64,000 nt of DNA from Pseudotabrizicola sp051200875 (GCF_051200875.1 NZ_CP195191.1:2790001-2854000), one strand, 5' to 3'; positions 43,816-52,438 are shown, counted from the first letter of the stretch. The notes: a model not told the origin generated them from the sequence alone. Numbers and translations: made by a program.

Positions 43816-44244
43816 TCATAGGTCCAGCATCAAATGTGCGATCCCGTCCGAGGTTTTTTCGAACGACATCCCGTCTGCGCCGATGACCTTGCGCAGACGG
43901 CTGCGGAAATTCGAGAAACTGTCGAAGGTGACAACATCCACCGGCTCGGCGAAATGCAGTACGACTTCGAACCGCCCGGAGGAAAGCTCTGTCACGCCTT
44001 GAACTTCGGCCATGAAGGGTTGCTTCAGATAGCGGCCTGTTACGATTTGACCTATGGCGACCGGCGGTCTTGGTTGGTTGCCAATAGAGGCGTGTAACGT
44101 ATTCCAGTCCTTGAAGCCTGCGGTTTTCGCCACAAGCTCCAATGACTCGGAATGGCTGATGTCACGGCCCTGAGCCGATAATCCGGCACGCAGCGCCTTG
44201 GCCTGCTGTTTGGCGGCCTCGATTGAGGGGGGAGGGGTTAGCAT
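43816..44244 (-). CDS. Glyoxalase-superfamily-like small protein
   Basis: A 142-residue protein. The N-terminal helix pair (SIEAAKQQAKALRAGLSAQG, SHSESLELVAKTAGFKDWNTLHA) is the pattern of a widespread family placed near the glyoxalase superfamily; a beta-rich C-terminal half follows (GQIVTGRYLKQPFMAEVQGV). No metal-ligand set is obvious, so enzymatic activity is doubtful. Confidence 0.75.
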   Translation of the reverse strand: MLTPPPSIEAAKQQAKALRAGLSAQGRDISHSESLELVAKTAGFKDWNTLHASIGNQPRPPVAIGQIVTGRYLKQPFMAEVQGVTELSSGRFEVVLHFAEPVDVVTFDSFSNFRSRLRKVIGADGMSFEKTSDGIAHLMLDL

Positions 44245-44422
44245 CTTCTATCCTGCCTAACCGCCGAGAGTCTTTTGCCTGGTGCCTGCATTGCCAAAGC
44301 GCCCCGGCGAAAGGAAGGCTTTGCTAAAGAACCCGGGGCTTCACCACGGCCAATGGCCAGCAGGCGGCGGGTGCCCGGCACCCGCCCCTCGTTTAGTCGT
44401 CGTTGGCCTTTGCGTCAATCAG

Positions 44423-44605
44423 TCAGGCCGTGCGACCCCGTGCGATCCGCAAGAACTGCATCAGACGGCTTGCCTTTGGTGCCTCGTGATGGGTGTGAAA
44501 GGTCTCACGAGGGGTACGGGAAAGCCGCAGAAACTCTACCGTGCGAGTGCCAGTTGAGGGGCTGCGTTTGTCCGCCTTGTGACGGCCGTGGGCGATGCGT
44601 TGCAT
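44423..44605 (-). CDS. Possible small basic protein, 60 residues
   Basis: Starts MQRIAHGRHKADKRSPS and ends MQFLRIARGRTA; it is Arg/His-rich with no membrane segment. Support is a near-perfect ribosome-binding site (GAAGGAGGCAACC) before the ATG. A CCTCC just upstream could pair with that GGAGG and hide it. It lies downstream of the ohr terminator and would need its own promoter, which I cannot point to. Could be chance. Confidence 0.35.
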   Translation of the reverse strand: MQRIAHGRHKADKRSPSTGTRTVEFLRLSRTPRETFHTHHEAPKASRLMQFLRIARGRTA

Positions 44606-44651
44606 GGTTGCCTCCTTCCGTTACGGAGGGTGAGGATAGCCGAGTTTCGCC

Positions 44652-44689
44652 GAAAAAGCAAAAGGCCCGCGGGCTGGGGGCCCACGGGC
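44652..44689 (-). terminator. Terminator of ohr
   Basis: On the minus strand GCCCGTGGGC pairs with GCCCGCGGGC around CCCCA (one G-T) and is followed by CTTTTGCTTTTTC. Confidence 0.8.
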
Positions 44690-44725
44690 GTGCACTCGTT
44701 ATAAAAAATTGGGCGAAGGTTTGGC

Positions 44726-45154
44726 TTAGGCCAGTTCGGTGACCACCTCGATGTTGCCCTTGGTCGCGTTGGAATAGGGGCAAATGAAATGGCCGCGTTC
44801 GACGATCTTTTCGGCGACAGAGCGTTCAACACCTGGCAAAGCTACGATCAGTTTGACCTTCAGACCAAAGCCGCCGTCGCTGCGGGGACCGATGCCGACA
44901 TGGGCGTTGACCGTGGCATTGTCCGGCACGGTGCCCAGCTTTTCGTTGCTGGCGGCAAAGCGCATGGCGCCAAGATAGCAAGCCGAATAGCCGATGGCGA
45001 AAAGTTCTTCTGGGTTATGACCGGCGCCTGATCCGCCCAATTCTTTGGGGCTGGTCATCGTGACGGTCAGCTTGCCGTCGGTCAATTTGGCCAAGCCATT
45101 GCGCCCGCCACCAGTGGCCTGAGCTTCGGTCCAGTATTTTGCATCAACAGACAT
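44726..45154 (-). CDS. ohr: Organic hydroperoxide resistance protein Ohr
   Basis: A 142-residue OsmC/Ohr-fold thiol peroxidase that reduces organic hydroperoxides. The two active cysteines are in IGYSACYLGAMR and HFICPYSNATKGN, and SPKELGGSGAGHNPEELF is the usual Ohr stretch. GAGGTAAAA supports the ATG at 45154; an upstream in-frame start is rejected. It is divergent from ohrR with two palindromes between them. Confidence 0.95.
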   Translation of the reverse strand: MSVDAKYWTEAQATGGGRNGLAKLTDGKLTVTMTSPKELGGSGAGHNPEELFAIGYSACYLGAMRFAASNEKLGTVPDNATVNAHVGIGPRSDGGFGLKVKLIVALPGVERSVAEKIVERGHFICPYSNATKGNIEVVTELA

Positions 45155-45174
45155 TTTTACCTCACAAGCGATTA

Positions 45175-45188
45175 AATCGTGCACGATT
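45175..45188. promoter_or_regulatory. OhrR operator candidate 1
   Basis: AATCGTGCACGATT is a perfect 14-bp palindrome 20 bp from the ohr start. It lies in the ohr leader and is a good candidate OhrR site. Confidence 0.6.
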
Positions 45189-45232
45189 GAAAATGGCAAA
45201 GGTCAGATTGGATGTCAACCGCTTGCGATTGG

Positions 45233-45244
45233 ATCGCGCGCGAT
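45233..45244. promoter_or_regulatory. OhrR operator candidate 2
   Basis: ATCGCGCGCGAT is a perfect 12-bp palindrome just before ohrR, sharing ATCG and CGAT ends with candidate 1. It could serve autoregulation. Confidence 0.45.
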
Positions 45245-45257
45245 TTATTCTGCCGTT

Positions 45258-45716
45258 ATGACACTCGCACCTTCAGAAATGATCTGTTTCGCCCTCTATT
45301 CGGCGACCTTGGCGATGCAACAGGCGTACAAGCCGTTGCTGGACGATCTTGATCTGACCTATCCGCAATATCTGGCGCTGTCGGCGCTCTGGGTTCAGGA
45401 TGGGCAGACCGTGGGGGAAATCGGTCGGCAAGTGCAGTTGGAATCGAACACGCTGACCCCGCTTTTCAAACGACTTGAAGCGCAAGGGTTGATAAGTCGG
45501 CGGCGCGACAGTCAGGACGAACGGCAGGTGCGGATCGACTTGACAGAAACTGGGCGCGCGTTGCGGGAAAAAGCCGCGCATATTCCGGCCTGCATTCTGG
45601 AAAAGACCGGAATGGAACTTCCTGCTCTGCTTGCGCTACGCGAACAGATTACGGCGTTGCGGGATCATCTGCGGGCAAACGCTTCAGTGCCCAAGCCGCT
45701 GCATCCGCAACCGTAG
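45258..45716 (+). CDS. ohrR: Peroxide-sensing MarR-family repressor OhrR
   Basis: A 152-residue MarR protein. The sensor cysteine is C10 in EMICFALYSATLAMQQAYKPLL, the standard OhrR position; the winged helix includes LESNTLTPLFKRLEAQGL and RRRDSQDERQVRIDLTETG. Oxidation by organic peroxides would release the divergent ohr promoter. Its 3' end overlaps the end of queG by 68 bp. Confidence 0.93.
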   Translation: MTLAPSEMICFALYSATLAMQQAYKPLLDDLDLTYPQYLALSALWVQDGQTVGEIGRQVQLESNTLTPLFKRLEAQGLISRRRDSQDERQVRIDLTETGRALREKAAHIPACILEKTGMELPALLALREQITALRDHLRANASVPKPLHPQP

Positions 45717-46695
45717 AGTCTGCGTCCTGCAACAGCGGCAGAAGCGCCGAGGCAAGCGCGGGATTGCCGGAATTTCCGATGGCATACGCCACGTTACGGA
45801 CAAAGCGGTCCCGACCGATCCGCTTGATTGGGCTACCCGCAAATCGGGCGCGAAACGCAGCATCGTCCAGTGAGGCCAGTTCGGTCAAAGGCGGTGCGCC
45901 GTGCTTGGCCGCATAGCCGATGTCACGGGCAGTTTGCGCGAATTTATTCCATGGGCAGATGGCCAGACAATCATCGCAGCCATAGATCCGGTTGCCCATC
46001 AGGGGGCGCAACTCGGCGTCGATAGGGCCTTTGTGTTCAATGGTCAGGTAGGAAATGCAGCGCCGAGCATCGACCTTATAGGGCACGGGAAAGGCTTTTG
46101 TCGGGCAGATGTCCAGGCAGGCTGTGCAAGTGCCGCAATGGCTAACCTCGGGTGCGTCCTTAGGCAGATCGAGTGTTGTGAAGATGGACCCAAGAAAGAA
46201 CCAATTTCCTAACTCGCGGCTAAGCAGGTTCGAATGCTTGCCTTGCCAGCCAAGGCCTGCCGCCTGTGCCAACGGCTTTTCCATGACGGGGGCTGTATCG
46301 ACAAAAACCTTTATTTCGCAAGGGGATTGGTCGATCAGCCAGCGCCCCAAGCGTTTCAGGCGGCGTTTTACAAGGTCATGATAATCCTTGCCTTGGGCAT
46401 AGACGGAAATCACGCCGTTATCCCTCTGTTGAAGCAGAGGAAGCGGGTTTTCATCGGGCGTGTATGGTTCTGCCAGCATGATGACCGACTGCGCCTCGGG
46501 CCACAGTGCGGTTGGTTTACCGCGCCACTCCATCCGCTCGGCCATCCAGCCCATCTGGCCGTGGTACCCAAGGTCGACAAAATTCCTTAACCGCCCTGCA
46601 GCCTCGGGGATCGAGTCGGGCGCTGTGATGCGGAGGGCGGCGAAGCCTTCGGACTTGGCTTGTTGGATGAGTTTGGATTTCAGGTCATCAATCAT
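45649..46695 (-). CDS. queG: Epoxyqueuosine reductase
   Basis: A 348-residue cobalamin and iron-sulfur enzyme for the last step of queuosine synthesis in tRNA. The two 4Fe-4S cysteine sets are CGTCTACLDICPTKAF and CDDCLAICPWNKF; VDTAPVMEKPLAQAAGLGWQGK is the cobalamin-side conserved segment. A HEAT-like repeat ends the protein. Its end is antisense to the last 68 bp of ohrR. Confidence 0.95.
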   Translation of the reverse strand: MIDDLKSKLIQQAKSEGFAALRITAPDSIPEAAGRLRNFVDLGYHGQMGWMAERMEWRGKPTALWPEAQSVIMLAEPYTPDENPLPLLQQRDNGVISVYAQGKDYHDLVKRRLKRLGRWLIDQSPCEIKVFVDTAPVMEKPLAQAAGLGWQGKHSNLLSRELGNWFFLGSIFTTLDLPKDAPEVSHCGTCTACLDICPTKAFPVPYKVDARRCISYLTIEHKGPIDAELRPLMGNRIYGCDDCLAICPWNKFAQTARDIGYAAKHGAPPLTELASLDDAAFRARFAGSPIKRIGRDRFVRNVAYAIGNSGNPALASALLPLLQDADSTVADAAAWALKRLPADDPATP

Positions 46696-46787
46696 TTCGC
46701 GACCTTATTGCGTTTCAGAAATGCAGGAAATCCCTTCATTCCTGCGGAAACATGCCCTAAACGGGCAGGCGAAACCGGGAGACTGTG

Positions 46788-47888
46788 ATGAGCTTTAACA
46801 CCTTCGGCCATATGTTCCGCGTCACCACTTGGGGCGAAAGCCACGGGCCAGCGATTGGCTGCACGGTGGATGGCTGCCCTCCGGGCGTTGCGTTAACGGA
46901 AGCCGATATTCAGCCTTGGCTGGAAAAGCGCAAACCCGGCACGTCGAAGTTCACCACACAACGCAAGGAAGCCGACGAGGTTCGCATCCTTTCCGGCGTT
47001 TTCGAGGGCCGCACCACGGGCACCTCGATTCAGTTGATGATCGAAAATACAGACCAAAGATCAAAGGATTACGGCGACATTGCCCAGTCTTTCCGGCCCG
47101 GTCATGCCGACATCACCTATCACCAGAAATATGGCATTCGCGATTATCGCGGCGGCGGGCGGTCCAGTGCACGGGAAACGGCGGCGCGAGTGGCGGCGGG
47201 TGGTGTTGCGCGGGCGGTTTTGAAGGCGCTGGCCCCTGATCTGGCGATCACCGGATACATGGTTCAGATCGGTGTGAAAAAGATCGACCGCGCCCGGTTT
47301 GATGCCAGCGTGATTGAACAAAACTCGTTCTGGTGCCCAGATGTTGTGGCGGCTGAGGAATGGGCACAGTATCTGGATGACATTCGTCTGAACCACAATT
47401 CCGTCGGCGGTGTCATCGAGGTGGTGGCGACGGGTGTGCCTGCGGGCCTTGGGGCGCCGATCTATGCGAAGCTGGACAGCGATCTGGCGGCGGCGATGAT
47501 GACGATCAACGCGGTCAAAGGCGTGGAAATTGGCGATGGATTCGATGCCGCAGCCCTGACCGGCGTGGAAAACGCCGATGAGATTCGCATGGGGGCCAAG
47601 GGGCCGGAATACCTTTCGAACCATGCAGGCGGGATTTTGGGTGGAATTTCAACGGGTCAGCCGGTTGTCTGCCGCTTTGCAGTCAAGCCCACCTCGTCGA
47701 TCCTGACGCCCCGCCAAACGGTTAACAGCAAAGGCGAGGAAATCGACCTGATCACCAAGGGACGCCATGACCCCTGTGTGGGCATTCGCGCCGTTCCAGT
47801 GGGCGAAGCGATGATGGCCTGCGTGATTCTGGACCATCTGCTGCTGGATCGTGGGCAAACCGGCGGGGTGCGCGGCCAGATTGGCTGA
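46788..47888 (+). CDS. aroC: Chorismate synthase
   Basis: A 366-residue FMN-dependent enzyme converting EPSP to chorismate, the last common step to aromatic amino acids. Signatures: FGHMFRVTTWGESHG, RPGHADITYHQKYGIRDYRGGG and RSSARETAARVAAG. ATG 46788 follows GGGAGA; a GTG one codon earlier is in frame. Fourteen bases after its stop begins copy 3 of the dispersed repeat. Confidence 0.98.
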   Translation: MSFNTFGHMFRVTTWGESHGPAIGCTVDGCPPGVALTEADIQPWLEKRKPGTSKFTTQRKEADEVRILSGVFEGRTTGTSIQLMIENTDQRSKDYGDIAQSFRPGHADITYHQKYGIRDYRGGGRSSARETAARVAAGGVARAVLKALAPDLAITGYMVQIGVKKIDRARFDASVIEQNSFWCPDVVAAEEWAQYLDDIRLNHNSVGGVIEVVATGVPAGLGAPIYAKLDSDLAAAMMTINAVKGVEIGDGFDAAALTGVENADEIRMGAKGPEYLSNHAGGILGGISTGQPVVCRFAVKPTSSILTPRQTVNSKGEEIDLITKGRHDPCVGIRAVPVGEAMMACVILDHLLLDRGQTGGVRGQIG

Positions 47889-47901
47889 GCCAAAAATCCC
47901 A

Positions 47902-47958
47902 CGTGTTTTTCCCGTGGTGACCCCGTAGTTTTTCCGTGTGATTTCCGTGGTCCAGATG
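47902..47958 (+). repeat. Dispersed CCGTGG-rich intergenic repeat, copy 3
   Basis: CGTGTTTTTCCCGTGG, CCCGTAGTTTTTCCGTGTG, ATTTCCGTGGTCC: same order and spacing as copy 1. It fills the convergent gap between aroC and the EamA gene. Confidence 0.65.
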
Positions 47959-47971
47959 GAACGCGCGCGGC

Positions 47972-48850
47972 CTAGCCCCGTGCGCGTTCCATCTGGACCA
48001 TCAGAATACCAACCATCGCGATGGCGACGCCGATCAGGTCGGTGCCGTTGATGTGTTCGCCCAAAAGCGCGGCGGCGATGGCGACGCCGAAGGCGGGGTT
48101 CAGGAAGTGGAAGGTGGCGGCGCGGACGGCTCCGATCTGGCGAACCAGCGAGAACCAGATCAGGGTCGCGGCAAGGCCGGGGACAAAGCACTGGTAAAGG
48201 AACGCGGCCAGCCAGCGGAGCGAGAACGTCAGGTGCGGGGTTTCGATGGCGGCGGCAACCAGCGCGAGGCTGACCGAACCCACCAGCATTTGCAGCCCGA
48301 CGATCATCAACAGGTTCCCCGCGCCCGAGGCCCCGCGCACTGTCAGCGTGGCGATGGCAAGGGCAAGCGCGCCAAGAACGCAAAGCGCGATGCCCAGCGC
48401 GTCGGCCCCGCCGGAAAGGCGGCTGCCCATAATCAGCGCGACCCCCGCCATGCCGGTGACAAGGCCAAGGATGCCCAGCGCCGAGGTGCGCTGGCCCATG
48501 AAGGCCCAACCGAGGCCAGCCACCATGAGCGGCATGGAGGAAGCGATGATGGCGGCAAGGGAGCCTTCGATCCACTGCATCGCGACGAAGTTGAGGCCAA
48601 GGTAAAGCGCGTTCTGGCAGAGGCCGAAGATCAAGACGGCGCGGGCCTGCGGGCCGCGCCAACCACCGGGCAGGTGCCAGCTTTGGCCCATGATGCGGGC
48701 AAGCGCGATGGCGATGGCCCCGGTCAGGGCAAAGCGGGCGGCCAGCGAGAACAGGGGCGGCGCATCGGCCACGATGATGCGGGCCGTGGCAAAGGCCGAG
48801 GACCACATAAGGGCGAAAACCAGCCCCATCAGAATTGCGCGAACGGTCAT
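47972..48850 (-). CDS. EamA/DMT-family transporter
   Basis: A 292-residue protein with ten hydrophobic segments in two EamA repeats (MGLVFALMWSSAFATARII ... and ALCVLGALALAIATLTVRG ...). Drug/metabolite transporters of this type export amino acids or metabolites; substrate is not predictable. GGGGGTAAG stands before the ATG. The HU terminator lies just upstream, so it has its own promoter. Confidence 0.88.
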   Translation of the reverse strand: MTVRAILMGLVFALMWSSAFATARIIVADAPPLFSLAARFALTGAIAIALARIMGQSWHLPGGWRGPQARAVLIFGLCQNALYLGLNFVAMQWIEGSLAAIIASSMPLMVAGLGWAFMGQRTSALGILGLVTGMAGVALIMGSRLSGGADALGIALCVLGALALAIATLTVRGASGAGNLLMIVGLQMLVGSVSLALVAAAIETPHLTFSLRWLAAFLYQCFVPGLAATLIWFSLVRQIGAVRAATFHFLNPAFGVAIAAALLGEHINGTDLIGVAIAMVGILMVQMERARG

Positions 48851-48865
48851 CTTACCCCCGAAGAA

Positions 48866-48893
48866 AAAGGCCGCCCGGTTTGGGGCGGCCTTT
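48866..48893 (-). terminator. Terminator of the HU gene
   Basis: AAAGGCCGCCC and GGGCGGCCTTT pair perfectly; read from HU, TTTTTCTT follows. Confidence 0.88.
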
Positions 48894-48917
48894 ATGAAAT
48901 GCGATGGTCACACGCGA

Positions 48918-49205
48918 TCAGGCGTTGACGCTGTCCTTCAGAGCCTTGGCGATCGAGAACTTCACCTGCTTGTCAGCCGGCTTTGTCATGGTTTCGCCGG
49001 TGGCCGGGTTGCGGACCTGACGCTCGGGGCGGGCCTTGCAGGCAACTTTGCCCAGACCCGGCAGGGTAACAGCGCCACCAGCGGCGACTTCACGGGTAAT
49101 CACTTCGGCAACGGCGTCCAGAGCGGCGCCAGCGGTTTTCTTGTCTGCGCCCATGGCTTCGGCGATGGCTTGGACAAGCTGGGTCTTGGTCATCGGTTTG
49201 GTCAT
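48918..49205 (-). CDS. HU-family DNA-binding protein
   Basis: A 95-residue histone-like protein. The family pattern is clear: TKTQLVQAIAEAMGADKKTA, LPGLGKVACKARPERQVRNPATGE and the final VKFSIAKALKDSVN. It bends and compacts DNA. AAGGAAAAAGAAC precedes the first ATG; a second in-frame ATG four codons on is possible. It is monocistronic with its own terminator. Confidence 0.95.
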   Translation of the reverse strand: MTKPMTKTQLVQAIAEAMGADKKTAGAALDAVAEVITREVAAGGAVTLPGLGKVACKARPERQVRNPATGETMTKPADKQVKFSIAKALKDSVNA

Positions 49206-49358
49206 GTTCTTTTTCCTTCGGTTATATGCGCCCGGTTTTCGGATCGGGCGCGTGGCATCTTTCGGCCTTGCAAGGCGGTCCGTCCGCTACACAAGGTTTT
49301 GCGCCCCAAATCAAGAGCAAACCTTGCAATTGTGCGAATTTCGGCGGGGGAAGTCGCG

Positions 49359-50837
49359 TTACAGGAAGGCCGTTTCTTCGAAACTTCTCAACTTTCGGCT
49401 GTGGATACGTTCTATTGGCATCTGGCGCAGACGTTCCATTGCATTGATCCCGATCAAAAGGTGGCGGGCGACCTGCGTCTTATAGAAATCGCTGGCCATG
49501 CCGGGCAGTTTCAGTTCGCCATGAAGGGGTTTGTCGGAAACGCAGAGCAGCGTGCCATAGGGAACGCGGAAGCGGAAGCCGTTGGCGGCTATGGTGGCGC
49601 TTTCCATATCGAGCGCAATGGCCCGAGACTGCGACAGGCGCTTGACCGGGCCGGACTGGTCGCGCAATTCCCAGTTGCGGTTGTCGATCGTGGCGACGGT
49701 GCCGGTACGCATGATGCGCTTTAGCTCATAGCCTTCAAGCTGGGTGACTTGGGCCACGGCGTCTTGCAGGGCGATCTGGATTTCGGCCAAGGCGGGGATC
49801 GGCACCCAGATGGGCAGGTCATCGTCCAGCACATGGTCTTCACGCAGGTAGGCATGGGCGAGGACGAAATCGCCAAGGGCCTGAGTGTTGCGAAGGCCCG
49901 CGCAGTGGCCGACCATCAGCCAGGCATGGGGGCGCAGGACGGCGATGTGGTCGGTGGCGGTTTTGGCGTTGGACGGGCCGACGCCGATATTGACCAGTGT
50001 GATGCCCTGACCATCGGCCCGTTTCAGGTGATAGGTCGGCATTTGCGGCATCTTGGCCATGTGGTGGATCAGGCCATCGGGCTTTGTGATCTCTTGGTTT
50101 CCGGTGGCGACAAAGGCCGTGTAGCCCGTGCTTGGGTCAGCCAGCATCTGGCGGGCATAGGCTTCGAATTCGTCGACATAGAACTGGTAGTTCGTGAAGA
50201 GGACGTGGTTCTGGAAATGCGACGGGTCGGTGGCGGTGTAATGCGTCAGCCGGGCCAGCGAATAGTCGACGCGCTGGGCGGTGAAGGGGGCCAGGGGCAT
50301 GGAGCCGTCGGGATTTTCGGTGCGGACGCCGTTGACGATGTCATCGTTGGTGGTGGCGAGGTCTGGCACGTCGAACACATCGCGCAAGGAGAAGTCGAGG
50401 ACGCCTTCCTGCGGGACCGAGACATCGGGGTTTCCGGCCACGGCGAAATGCACCGGGATGGGTGTGTCCGAGGCGCCGATGGTGACGGGTTGGCCGTGGT
50501 TCTGGATCAGAAGGCCAAGCTGTTGGATGAGGTATTGGCGGAAGAGATCGGGGCGGGTGACGGTGGCCGCATAGGTGCCGGGGCCAGCGACATGGCCGAA
50601 GGACAGGCGCGAATCCGGCTTGGCATGGCTGGTTACGGTCAGGCGGATTTCAGGATAATAGGCCCGGATGCGCGCACTGGGCCGGCCCTTGGTCACGCTG
50701 TCGGAAAAGGCGCGAGCCAGAAAGGCGGTTGCGGCGGCATAAAGCTCTTCCAGACGCGCAACGGCGGCGGCTGGGTCAGTAAAGCTTTCCGGGGCGGGTA
50801 GGTTCGGGCTTTGGTAGGCAGTCAGTCCGTCTTGCAT
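49359..50837 (-). CDS. amn: AMP nucleosidase
   Basis: About 492 residues. The N-terminal regulatory half (ARIRAYYPEIRLTVTSHAKPDSRL) and the C-terminal nucleoside-phosphorylase-like catalytic half (NIGVGPSNAKTATDHIAVLRP, MVGHCAGLRNTQALGDFVLA, ALDMESATIAANGFRF) match Amn, which splits AMP into adenine and ribose-5-phosphate. The start at 50837 gives the usual length; longer in-frame starts at 50864 and 50933 lack family sequence. Confidence 0.92.
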   Translation of the reverse strand: MQDGLTAYQSPNLPAPESFTDPAAAVARLEELYAAATAFLARAFSDSVTKGRPSARIRAYYPEIRLTVTSHAKPDSRLSFGHVAGPGTYAATVTRPDLFRQYLIQQLGLLIQNHGQPVTIGASDTPIPVHFAVAGNPDVSVPQEGVLDFSLRDVFDVPDLATTNDDIVNGVRTENPDGSMPLAPFTAQRVDYSLARLTHYTATDPSHFQNHVLFTNYQFYVDEFEAYARQMLADPSTGYTAFVATGNQEITKPDGLIHHMAKMPQMPTYHLKRADGQGITLVNIGVGPSNAKTATDHIAVLRPHAWLMVGHCAGLRNTQALGDFVLAHAYLREDHVLDDDLPIWVPIPALAEIQIALQDAVAQVTQLEGYELKRIMRTGTVATIDNRNWELRDQSGPVKRLSQSRAIALDMESATIAANGFRFRVPYGTLLCVSDKPLHGELKLPGMASDFYKTQVARHLLIGINAMERLRQMPIERIHSRKLRSFEETAFL

Positions 50838-50914
50838 GTTCTGTCTCGTCAAATGATCCGGCATATAAGCCGAAACAGCGGCAGGGACGCAAGTGAAGCC
50901 TTCATGACAGCCGA

Positions 50915-51526
50915 TCAGCCGGGGTGACGCCAAAGGGCGATCAGGGCCCGATCATCGGCATGGGCCGGGTCGCGGGTAGCGGGGCCATAGATCGGCACTT
51001 CGAGCAGGGTGACATTGCCGCGTCGGTCCAGCGCATCGTCAAAGCCCATGCTGCGGAACACACCGGCATTGATCGAAACGGCAAAGAGGGCGTGCGGGGC
51101 GGCGTGCTGTTCAAGATTGGACAGTGCGTCCGGGCCGACATGGCCATGTGTGAAGGTGCCCGAAGACACAATCCCGGCATAGAGGCGCGGCAGGCTGAGC
51201 GGTTGGGTGATGTCGGCGGCAATCAGATGATCGTAAATGCCTTTCTGAGACGCCCGTTCCAGCATCTGCGGCGACAGGTCCAGCGCATCGACCGGATCGG
51301 CGTTGCCCAGCGCCCGCAGATTTTGTGCCAGCAACCCTGTTCCCGCGCCGACATCCAGTACCGGGCCAGAGCCGCCATGTGTGCGAAAGGCCGCGGCAAC
51401 ATGGGCGGGCAAGAGGTAATCATTGTTGACTGCAAATTCCGAGTCGTAACTGGCCGCCCAGTCTGCGTAAAGACGGGCGCAGTCTTCCGGTCCCTTCAGG
51501 GCATAGGCTTCGTCCAGATCGCTCAT
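50915..51526 (-). CDS. Class I SAM-dependent methyltransferase
   Basis: A 203-residue protein with the SAM-binding motif GPVLDVGAGTGLLAQNL (about residues 53-69), the acidic loop DALDLSPQMLERA and IVSSGTFTHGHVG. The family includes enzymes acting on small molecules; the substrate is unknown. It lies 78 bp upstream of amn on the same strand and is divergent from the epimerase-like gene. Confidence 0.85.
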   Translation of the reverse strand: MSDLDEAYALKGPEDCARLYADWAASYDSEFAVNNDYLLPAHVAAAFRTHGGSGPVLDVGAGTGLLAQNLRALGNADPVDALDLSPQMLERASQKGIYDHLIAADITQPLSLPRLYAGIVSSGTFTHGHVGPDALSNLEQHAAPHALFAVSINAGVFRSMGFDDALDRRGNVTLLEVPIYGPATRDPAHADDRALIALWRHPG

Positions 51527-51601
51527 GAAATCAGCATGAGCGCCTGTGATGCGGCGATCAAGTCACTTGCAGAGTGATCGGCCAACACCGATAGTCGCGC
51601 C

Positions 51602-52438
51602 ATGAAAACGCTTTTATCTCTTGGACATGGCTATACGGCGCGGGCGCTGGCACGGCGGTTGGTTCCGCAGGGCTGGCGCGTAATCGGCACCGTCCGTGAT
51701 TCGAAAAAATTGGCCGAGGTGAGAGCCGAGGGGGTAGAGCCGCTTATGTGGCCCGGAGATCTGGCCCCGGCCTTGGCGGTTGCAAGCCATATTCTGGTAT
51801 CGGCGGCGCCTGATGATGCGGGCGACCCTTTCCTTGCGGCGGTTGGTCCGGAGTTGCGGCAGGCAAAGCCCGATTGGGTTGGATATCTTTCGACGACAGG
51901 TGTCTATGGCGACCATCAGGGTGGTTGGGTGGATGAAACGACCGCCCTGACCCCTTCCAGCAAACGGGGTGAGCAGCGGGTGTTGGCCGAAAGCCAATGG
52001 CAGGCTTCGGGGTTGCCGGTGCATTACTTCCGTCTGGCGGGAATATATGGCCCCGGTCGCGGGCCTTTCGCCAAGGTCAAGGATGGAACGGCGCGGCGGA
52101 TCATCAAGCCGGGGCAGGTGTTTTCGCGCATTCATGTCGATGACATTGCACAGGTGTTGGAAGCCAGCATGATGCAACCCAACCCGGGTACCGCCTACAA
52201 TGTCTGTGATGATGATCCGGCCCCGCCCGAGGATGTGCTAAGCCATGCCGCGCATCTGCTGGGCCTGCCCGAACCGCCTGCCGTAGACTTTGAGACTGCC
52301 GATATGACCCCGATGGCGCGGAGCTTTTATTCGGAAAGCAAACGCGTGCGGAACAGCCGGATCAAGGATAAGTTGGGGGTGCGGTTGTTGTACCCGACCT
52401 ATCGCGAAGGCTTGGCTGCCCTGTTGTCAGAGGCTTGA
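51602..52438 (+). CDS. NAD-dependent epimerase/dehydratase-like protein (SDR, YeeZ type)
   Basis: A 278-residue extended SDR. The nucleotide-binding loop is degenerate (LLSLGHGYTARALARRL); LSTTGVYGDHQGGWVDE holds the region of the active-site Tyr, and IHVDDIAQVLEAS and YNVCDDDPAP follow as in YeeZ-type proteins. Substrate unknown. Confidence 0.85.
   Translation: MKTLLSLGHGYTARALARRLVPQGWRVIGTVRDSKKLAEVRAEGVEPLMWPGDLAPALAVASHILVSAAPDDAGDPFLAAVGPELRQAKPDWVGYLSTTGVYGDHQGGWVDETTALTPSSKRGEQRVLAESQWQASGLPVHYFRLAGIYGPGRGPFAKVKDGTARRIIKPGQVFSRIHVDDIAQVLEASMMQPNPGTAYNVCDDDPAPPEDVLSHAAHLLGLPEPPAVDFETADMTPMARSFYSESKRVRNSRIKDKLGVRLLYPTYREGLAALLSEA

Larger units (their letters stand above)
44245..44725. 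other. Structured gap between the glyoxalase-like gene and ohr
   Basis: About 480 bp without a convincing large gene. It holds a stem GCCCCGG/CCGGGGC (44301-44339), a perfect 9-bp stem GGCGGGTGC/GCACCCGCC (44366-44386), a possible 60-codon reading frame on the minus strand and the ohr terminator. Nothing matches a known RNA family to my eye. Confidence 0.5.

Noticed and set aside
44275..44742. 155-codon plus-strand frame in the ohr/glyoxalase gap
   Set aside because: Starts with TTG, Arg/Pro/Cys-rich, no ribosome-binding site, and runs through the ohr terminator.
48690..49724. 344-codon frame spanning EamA, HU and amn on the plus strand
   Set aside because: It is antisense to three genes in a row and crosses the HU terminator.
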